Shown: positions 56,951 to 64,000 of the stretch, one piece after another
How the letters are laid out: each line of letters starts with the position of its first letter
How positions within the stretch are numbered: the stretch's first letter is position 1
Assembly: GCA_963555705.1 (NCBI GenBank)
Contig: OY743190.1
Coordinates: 34,888,929 to 34,952,928, forward strand
Length of the DNA stretch: 64,000 nt
From: Ligustrum vulgare
Lineage: Eukaryota > Streptophyta > Magnoliopsida > Lamiales > Oleaceae
Direction of reading: 5' to 3'
Notes under the pieces: model-generated
Told to the model about the DNA's origin: nothing
The model's database searches: none
The model's input: only the letters and a program-made list of their open reading frames with translations
Position numbers and translations under genes: made by a program

Positions 56951-57660
56951 ACAAACTTCAAGATAGATATGAAAGATTTGTGATTGGCAAAATATGTTGA
57001 TAGAATATTCAATGAGAAATATAGGAAGTTGAATGCTGAGTTGAGTGCATATTATAACTTGCTTGAGACACATGTGAATGTATTAACGAACCCTCTTTTA
57101 GAAATGCTTGATACAGATAATATAGATCAATAGGTGGAATTGTATAAGCATTTCAACTCCGATAAGTTTGAGGTATTTTTGTGTATTTTCGTTATTAGTT
57201 TTCTTATTTTATTTTTAACTTTGTTATGATATATATGCAAATATGGTGAACATATCGAAGAAGATGTGCAATCATCATACTGGTTCATTATTATCATGTC
57301 ATAAACTAATTAATTTTATAGCAAATTGAAACACATTGTTTGACACGTTATTTCATACTATTAGGATGGTACGAAGTTTTATAAGGTCCATACATTTGAG
57401 TTCGCTTATGTAGGAAAGAATAAAGATGAACTGATAATATAGCTAAGGCTCAAATGTAAGAAATATTCATCTCTGCATTTGTGCGTTTGTTTTTTCTCTT
57501 GGTATGTGTATATCTTATGGATGTCTATTTATATATAACTTTTATTGATTTTACATATCTTGCAGGATGAGAGGCTAGTCAAAGTTGATGAATATCTCAT
57601 GCTAAGAATAACAACTTCAGCAAGGTACTCATTTGGAGGAGATACATGTTGACAATCCCA
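56951..57660 (+). pseudogene. Probable decayed CACTA (Transposase_24-like) exons
   Basis: At 56995-57170 the frame encodes YVDRIFNEKYRKLNAELSAY and later EMLDTDNIDQ, then (after a TAG where Trp would be expected) VELYKHFNSDKFE. It ends at a possible splice donor. The pattern of a charged helix, an acidic spacer and W..L...F.S..F resembles plant Transposase_24 proteins. A second exon-like piece at 57364-57450 (KFYKVHTFEFAYVGKNKDEL) and one at about 57566-57650 follow. The match is weak and stops are present. The context supports it, because CACTA-like subterminal repeats follow directly. Confidence 0.4.
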
Positions 57661-57879
57661 AGGCATTAATAGATAGGTAAAGAGCGCATTTGCTAAACTA
57701 TTTCTAATTTTACAATTACATTCATTGAGAATGCGTTTTTATTTTTGGTTTGATACAATATTTGGGGATAATAATTATTGGCTTATATTAGAAATTTAAA
57801 TTACTTTTCTACATATTTTTATGATTTTGCATAAAAAAAAATAATTAATACTAAATAAAAAATGAATAATGAAAAATAT

Positions 57880-58463
57880 AAAAATAATTTAATTTTTCCC
57901 TACGAATACTATAATTGTCGGAACAAATAAAAATTTTATCCTACAAAAAAGCTTTTCCCACAAATAAAAATTGTGCAGACAAGAAGTAAACATACAAAGT
58001 GCTTTTCCACACAAACAATTATTAATGGGGAAAATCACGATTTAACCCACAATATAATTTGTAATCCATACCTACAAACATGTTTTGTAAGTCAACTTAA
58101 CATTAGAATATGAACAATTGTGTAGAGAGAGAAAATAGACGACGAATGATATTTATCTCCAAAAAATTGTAGGCTCGATATTCAGTCGATGAAGCGTATT
58201 TCATAGGTAAAATATACATTAACATATAAATGATTTCATTGGAAAAGACCTTAGATGATGAATAATTTTTTTATCGTGAAAGGGTTCATAGGCTTAGACC
58301 TCCGCTCACTTGTGTGACTAATTTTGTCAGTTTATATCTATCCCCTCGATGTCTGTCACACAAACCTCCCTACAAAAATATCTTTATCTGAAAAAGTTTT
58401 TACTTGCAAAGAAGTACTTTTTCCTACAAAATTAATTTGTATGCGGAGTGTTAAATTCTTGTA
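57880..58463. mobile_element. CACTA-like 3' subterminal region and terminus
   Basis: Repeated motifs AAGCTTTTCCCACAAA (57949), AAGTGCTTTTCCACACAAA (57998) and AAGTACTTTTTCCTACAAA (58411) resemble subterminal transposase-binding repeats. The block ends with AAATTCTTGTAGC (58451-58463), close to the complement of CACTACAAGAATTT but with the last bases altered. The element appears inserted next to the Gypsy integrase sequence that starts at 58468. Confidence 0.5.
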
Positions 58464-58467
58464 GCTA

Positions 58468-59860
58468 TTGTCCCAAATGGCCTCAAGTTATTCCAAAATA
58501 CTCAGTGTAGATTATGTGTATGAGTATGGAAGAATAACGCATGCAATACAACGTAGAGCAAAAGAAATCAATTGTGTTGAGCATGGAGAGATAAAAGAAT
58601 GGAGGGAAGAAATAAAAAAGTTCCTAGAGAAACCTGACCGAAAGGGAGAAAAAAAAAAGGAAGAATTATGCACCTTAAATTATGTATTAATAGATGGAGA
58701 AATATGTAAGAAGCGTGCAGATGGAGTTATGCTCAAATGTTTAAGTTTTTTAGATGTCAATACAATTATGACAGAAGTGCATGAAGGAATCTATAGAGTT
58801 CACGAAGCGAGCCAAAAAATGAGATGGTAGATCATTGGAAGTGGATATTTTTTTGCCAAAAATGGGCAAGTTTTGTGTCCAATGTGCTAAAAGTTGTTTA
58901 GCATGTCAAAAACATGGACCAACTCAAAGAGTGTCAGCTAGGGAAATGGCATCCATCATTAAACCTTAGTTCTTTAGGGAATGAGCGATAGATTTGATAG
59001 GAAAAATTTATCATCTCTCGTTCAAACAGCACGCCGTTATCATAATAGTCACGAACTTCTTTACTAAATAGGTTGATGTCATTCCTTTAGAGGAAATCTC
59101 TCAAGAAAGTGTAGTAAAATTCATTCAAGACCACTTAATTTATAGGTTTGGAATATTACAAACCTTAATGGTGAATCATGGAACTTCCTTGAATGAAGAT
59201 CAAGTCAAACAATTTTCAAACAGTTTTAGGGCGAGTTTGGTATTAAATTAGTAAACTCAACACCTTATTATGCCCAACCAAATGGTCAAGCTGAATCTTC
59301 AAATAAGACTCTTAAAAATATTATAAAGAAGATGATAGATGAAAATGTCAGAAACTGGCACGTATGTTTAATCAAAGTTCCATGGGCTTATAGGACATCT
59401 TCTCATTCAAGTACAGTATCCACCCCATTCAATCTTATTTATGAGAAAGAGACAGTGTCACCTGTGGAAATCAAAGTGCAGTCAATTAGAGTGGCTTGGC
59501 AAAATAACTTGGATAGTGAACATGCAGAAGTCATGGCTCAAGATTTGTTAGAATTTGACACGTTAAAGTTACCCCAGATAAATTATAAATTCAGAAGCAA
59601 AAAATGGCTAAATATTATTAAAAATATATATATATAGCCAAGTATTTTAGTTTAGGCAAATCAGTTTAGAAGACAATACTCCATTTGGATAGCAAAGATC
59701 CAAAGAATGAAAAATGACCGTCTAATTGGGAAGGTCCATATAGGGTAAAAATCGTATTACCTAATGGATTCTACCACTTAAAAAGTTATAGATGAAACAA
59801 AACATGTGAGACCTATTAATGGAAAGTGCTTAAAGAAATATGTTCTTTCAGCATGGAAAA
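58468..59860 (+). pseudogene. Ty3/Gypsy integrase (Tat/Athila-type), decayed
   Basis: The first frame (58468-58830) covers the linker after RNase H and the zinc-binding start of integrase (ADGVMLKCLSFLDVNTIMTEVHEGI). The integrase core continues in shifting frames, with LVNSTPYYAQPNGQAESSNK around 59250, then the frame 59332-59637 (MIDENVRNWHVCLIKVPWAY and YEKETVSPVEI). Its C-terminal end is recognisable as NWEGPYRVKIVLPNG (59725) and then INGK.LKKY near 59815. Integrase inserts cDNA into the genome. Many stops and indels show it is dead. Gag, protease and RT are absent upstream, where a CACTA remnant sits instead. Confidence 0.8.
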
Positions 59861-59989
59861 GTAATCAAATAAGTACTAATAATGCACATGAATAGAATAT
59901 ATATTAAACCAAATGTTTTTTTATAAATAAACAAAAAATACATCGAATCATATTCAATGTGCATACAATCAAGGACGTCATCGTCCTAT
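59861..59989. other. Spacer between integrase and the antisense gene
   Basis: The converging ends of the two opposed coding regions are about 130 bp apart. Nothing else is visible. Confidence 0.4.
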
Positions 59990-62900
59990 TCTAGTTTTTC
60001 TACAAAATTGTAAATTACTGGACGACATCGTCATATCCTAACTTCTAACAACAGATTGAATTTAGTATCTCGGCTTTGACCAATCTGAGTGAAGGAGTAC
60101 ATCTTCAACATCATACTCTACCATTAATGCATCTGGGTCATCCACCAAGACTTCATCATAGCAATCCATCAGAGATTTGGTTCGCTCAACCTCTTGAGCA
60201 GCATTACACTTCTTGATTTCCAATCTCATCTCAAAACTACTTATTTTGGATTGAAACTCCTTTAAATCAACTTTAAAATTCATCAACAAATAGCCTTTAG
60301 TCATAATTCAACAAAGAGATCATTCAAAGTAGATTGGGCCTTATTAATCTCAAGATCCAGAGACTCATTTTCTTCCAAAGCTTGCCTAAAATTATTCTTC
60401 CTAAGCTCCTTACTCTTGGATAGTGAAATACTAACCTCTCGATGAATCTCTCGTAAAGTCAATCTAATATCAGCTAGAAGTAAGAGGGATGAAAGTTTAA
60501 GAGCATTAGCTATACTTTCACTAATACAGGTGAGTTTCTCCTCTTGGTTGGCATGCTCACCCTAGCCACATCCATATCCATTGATAGGGGCTTTCCCTTA
60601 ATATATGTGAGGAAACATAAATCATTAAAACATGATCAATATAAGGAATGAAGATAAATAGGAAGAGGGAAAAGGTTAAATGTAGATCATCAGCAGATTT
60701 GGGTAAAAAAGATGTATCCTTAGGCATAGGAGAAGTGGCAGTCTAGATAGGATCTTCAAATGTTGAAGAAGCTTTCCCTTTAACATCCAAGAGAGAATAT
60801 GCGTCCTACAAAGATACCACAATAGGGACTTTCCCTTGATATTCGAGTGAAGAGGCTCTTCCATAAGAGGTACTTCAACAGAAGGTGTTGCAAAGAACAA
60901 ACATCGAACATAAGGAATGCCACATAGTAAAAAAAATTGATGTAAATTGATATAAGAATTACCTTTTGACTCAAGCACTAATGGATGAGAATGTTTAATT
61001 TCAGGATCATAAGTCACCAAAGTCAAACCTTTATCTCAAGATGATATCTCTTCTATTATTGGAACATCTAAAGATTCTGGGATTTCAAAATTCAATACTG
61101 AAGTAAAAGCTGGAACTTCAGAAATGGAAGGCTGAGATTGGCTTGCAGTAGGAGTAGGAGGAAGAGAAGACCTCAAAAGTAGCAAAGTAAACAGTTAACG
61201 TACCAGTAAGTATTCCAAAAGAATGATTACATAAACAAAAATAAGAATACCTTCTTCTTGACAAGATGGGCAATATCAACATCATCTTCATCTGAGTCAT
61301 CAGCCTAACCTCTGATTGGTCATTTCTTGCTAGGAGTCTCATTTGGATCAGATTAAATTTGGAGAGAAACATGGGACTTCACATTTGACTTCACATCCTT
61401 ATTAGAAACCAGATGCGATTATAGAAGAGGTAAATTTAGGAGATTTAGATAAAGCCAGGGAATCAAAATTAAAATAAGAAAAAGTAGATGGAAATAAGTA
61501 GAAAAAAACTTCTTTTTTACATTCTCCCAGAAACGGTCAAAATGGTATGATTGCCAGTAGCAGGATTAAATGGAAATAAGGAAAAGCCAGTTAAAAAAGA
61601 TTTATTTTGGTTGTCAATGACTTTGGCATCAACTGGAGAGATGGTGTGAAAATGATCCTTAAGATTCTTGGAATAACAAGGGAGAATAGGCCAAGTTTGG
61701 CCAAGCACAAATTGATAGGCAAAGAATTGGGGAGCATAAGTCCTTGTTAGGTCTAGGAAATTTTGGACAACTTTTCCTCCAAACTCATATTCAACCACAT
61801 ATTTTTATAGGATCCACAATTTTCACACATTTTAACCTTTTTTCAATCACATATTCTCCAAAAAAATTCAAATTTCTTCCAAAATATCATACACCAAACG
61901 AGTTCTAAATCTCAACTCCTACTTCACCATTAGTACCAATAATCAAGTCATGAAAGCGTTCACGTCCAACAAAAGATTGTGCCCAAATGGGCGAAGCAGC
62001 TTCTACCTCTAGAAGTTGAAGGAAGTTGAATGTATGAAGAGAATTGATGTACTGCAAAAGGAAAATATAAAGGTAAGGACTCAAAAGTATAAAAATATAT
62101 AAAATATCCCTAGGAGACTATTCTGTACCAAGATAATTGATTACTAACCCATAACAACTAATTGAGAAAGTAATTATTGGATGTAAGCGAAAGAAAGGAA
62201 AATAGGCTGAAGCCATAACTAAGCGAGTCAAAGGGGTCCTGGGTTATTAGGAGTGGCAGAGGACCTAAGTTTGTTTTGAAGAGTGACCATACCTCTATAC
62301 AGGGTGGCCAACAAGAATAAACACAGGTTTAATGTCTTCCCATGAGTGAGTTCATCAGAAATGAGAAAATAGCCAATTGAAGGTTTAATGTTGGGAACAC
62401 AAATGATGGATTTGCAGTCAGTAGTGGATGAAGGAAACCCACTCATAAGAGGTAGGATCACCTGCAAATTTGCTTCGAAGATCATGAAGTTGTCTATACG
62501 AATTGAAGAACTGCCTATTCATTTTAGGAGGCATTTTATAACTATCATATTGGGGGAAATGGTGGCACCTATTGGAGGAAGATTAGTTATGGAACTAATG
62601 CCCCTAAGATTAATTTACAAAAGGCTAATTGGAAAAAAGAAGGTATTGTAATCAGATGCCCAAAAATGTAAGGCAATGGAAAGCATATTAGGATCATAAG
62701 TAGGAAAGTTCATATTAAGCACCAACATATCCAAAATTCGAACTTGGATAAAAAGTTCTTTGATAGGTTCATGACCAACAATGAGTTTATAAAAACCTTA
62801 GAAACCGATATCCTATTTTGGCCATGTACGTATGTTAGAGTTAATTGGGGCTAATGGAGTGGGTCAAGAAAAGGTATGGTTTGTAGAATAGGAAATCATT

Positions 62901-63203
62901 GAGTGACTAGTGAATGCCAAACAACTCCAGGATCGTTGAATGTAGAGCCAAGATAAAAATGGCGATTTTTAGCATCTGCTGTTAGCAGAAAACAAGGATC
63001 AACAATGGGTTTTTGATGGAAGATTTTAAGATCATCAAAGATCTATTATCTTGAGTACCCATCTTCGACAAAAGCGGTACTTGCTGGATGAAAACAAAGG
63101 AAGTGCGTAAAAGAAACATAGTGTGCATAAAAGGGGAAATCGAAAAAGAAGAAGAAAAAGAAAACCAGGAATTGAGATTTTGTACTAATGGTTGATGTGA
63201 CAA
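59990..63203 (-). pseudogene. Plant mobile domain (PMD, aminotransferase-like) protein, antisense to the Gypsy element
   Basis: Minus-strand fragments follow the order of a PMD protein. About 62230-62480 encodes GKTLNLCLFLLATLYRGMV and SSATPNNPGPL, then, past a stop, WLQPIF. This matches the conserved LLA.LYR.L...GGPLWLLQLWL core of PMD proteins. 61517-61798 (MVEYEFGGKVVQNFLDLTRT, SKNLKDHFHTISPVDAKVI) would be a later part of the domain. 60676-61372 and 60062-60304 form the C-terminal tail; the latter is a charged coiled-coil (LKEFQSKISSFEMRLEIKK). Numerous stops and frame changes break it. PMD domains are known in host proteins, in MULEs and in Ty3/Gypsy elements; antisense placement after integrase suggests an extra gene of the Gypsy element. 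The exon structure is not resolved. Confidence 0.55.
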
Positions 63204-64000
63204 AAAATTTTAGCCTCCAAAAGAGAACGCACGTTAGAACTTAAAAACTAGAGAGGATACCAAGGGATTCGTGCTTTTGGGTTTAGATTAATCCTGCAGG
63301 CGTACGAGATAGTTGTACTTATATGTTACCAGCCAATCAATGATTAGATGAATCCCAGAACCGTACAAGGAATAAGTACTTGTATGTTACCAGCCTATTA
63401 GTGATTCAATTTAAGAAATTATAAAAGATGAACTTGTTTTGTTTGGAAAAAAAAAATTGCAATTATGAAAAAATAAAAACGATTTCTAAATATATGGGAG
63501 TGAATGTATTGGAATTCGAATCCACCTAGTGATATCTATTTCAATTCTCAATTGCGTAATTTAACTAATTCATGGATTCTAAACCATCGATATATCTAAC
63601 ATATTTAGTTTTCTTTTTCAAGACAAATCAAATCTATCATAAATATGATCTGAATCTATTCCTAATTCGAATACGAATGTTCATAATGCATTAAAGCATG
63701 CAATTATCAAAGGGATTGCACACATCATATTTTCATTCCTAACATTTAGTATTTATGTGTTTACCTTGCCGCGTTCTAAACCTAGTATGAGTTTTTCAAC
63801 ACTACGACGAGCAATTAATTATCTAATTGATGACCAAGCAATCAAATAATTCAATGAGAATACAAGATAAATCAAGAAACGCAAGAAATACTAAATTATG
63901 AATCTTGGGTTATAATAAATAAAACATAGGGTTCATCTCATCCATTGATTTCTAATTGCCTATGCCTCTAGCAATGCTTCGGGCGAACTGTAACTAGGGC
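63204..64000. other. Downstream flank of the PMD/Gypsy remnant, probably LTR sequence
   Basis: An imperfect 62-bp duplication is present (TGTACTTATATGTTACCAGC at 63314 and AGTACTTGTATGTTACCAGC at 63376). The rest is AT-rich and lacks ORFs. The stretch 63500-64000 has the composition of a Gypsy LTR or leader, but no LTR boundary or partner is inside the window. Confidence 0.4.

Overview
The window looks like gene-poor plant nuclear DNA. It is AT-rich, and the coding parts are split by GT-AG introns. It holds Stowaway-type, CACTA, hAT, Helitron, Ty1/Copia and Ty3/Gypsy elements, and a group IIb WRKY transcription factor. A eudicot is most likely; I cannot place it further. I saw no rRNA or tRNA gene, no bacterial-style operon and no CRISPR array. 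The only host gene that appears intact is the WRKY gene (34172 to 32144, minus strand). Almost everything else is layered mobile DNA.

Layout. 1-2410: palindrome-rich repeats, a GGTTC-rich repeat and a Stowaway MITE. 2590-5651: the remains of a CACTA transposon with a Transposase_24-like gene, into which a second CACTA element (3081-4533, TSD TAT) has jumped. About 7200-25498: a decayed autonomous-type Helitron. It has a multi-exon RPA1-like gene (7425-18681), possible 5' exons of the Rep/helicase gene (20113-21650), a PIF1-type helicase C-terminus (24418-25284) and a Helitron 3' hairpin/CTAG end at 25498. An Athila-like Ty3/Gypsy element entered RPA intron 1. A 6.3-kb tandem duplication and an LTR-LTR recombination then produced a solo LTR (8377-9801), a duplicated pair of RPA exons, and a 5'-truncated element ending in a 3' LTR (14665-16089). 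26279-29006: a 2.7-kb solo LTR built largely of satellite arrays. 30183-31538: a hAT (ZMYM/TTF type) remnant. 32144-35000: WRKY gene and upstream region. 35080-36650: three MITEs. 36768-39455: a second, non-autonomous Helitron. 39577-45540: a full-length Copia element on the minus strand (662-bp LTRs, TSD GATTC). 46587-47553: a related Copia solo LTR. 48705-52618: a short Gypsy element with intact 750-bp LTRs, TSD ACTTA and an initiator-Met-type PBS but no polymerase. 52625-54480: repeats. 55130-56205: a roughly 1.1-kb inverted repeat. 56500-58463: a CACTA remnant. 58468-63203: Gypsy integrase on the plus strand followed by a plant mobile domain (PMD) gene on the minus strand, both decayed.

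The points most worth a second look are as follows. (1) In the Copia element, the 13 nt just inside the 5' LTR are perfectly complementary to a segment inside that LTR, and no tRNA-type PBS is visible, which suggests self-priming. (2) Short GC-rich palindromes recur in the LTRs of three unrelated retroelement lineages. (3) The duplication/solo-LTR history inside the Helitron can be reconstructed from its TSDs. (4) A PMD gene lies antisense to a Gypsy integrase. (5) There is a long inverted repeat near 55.7 kb.
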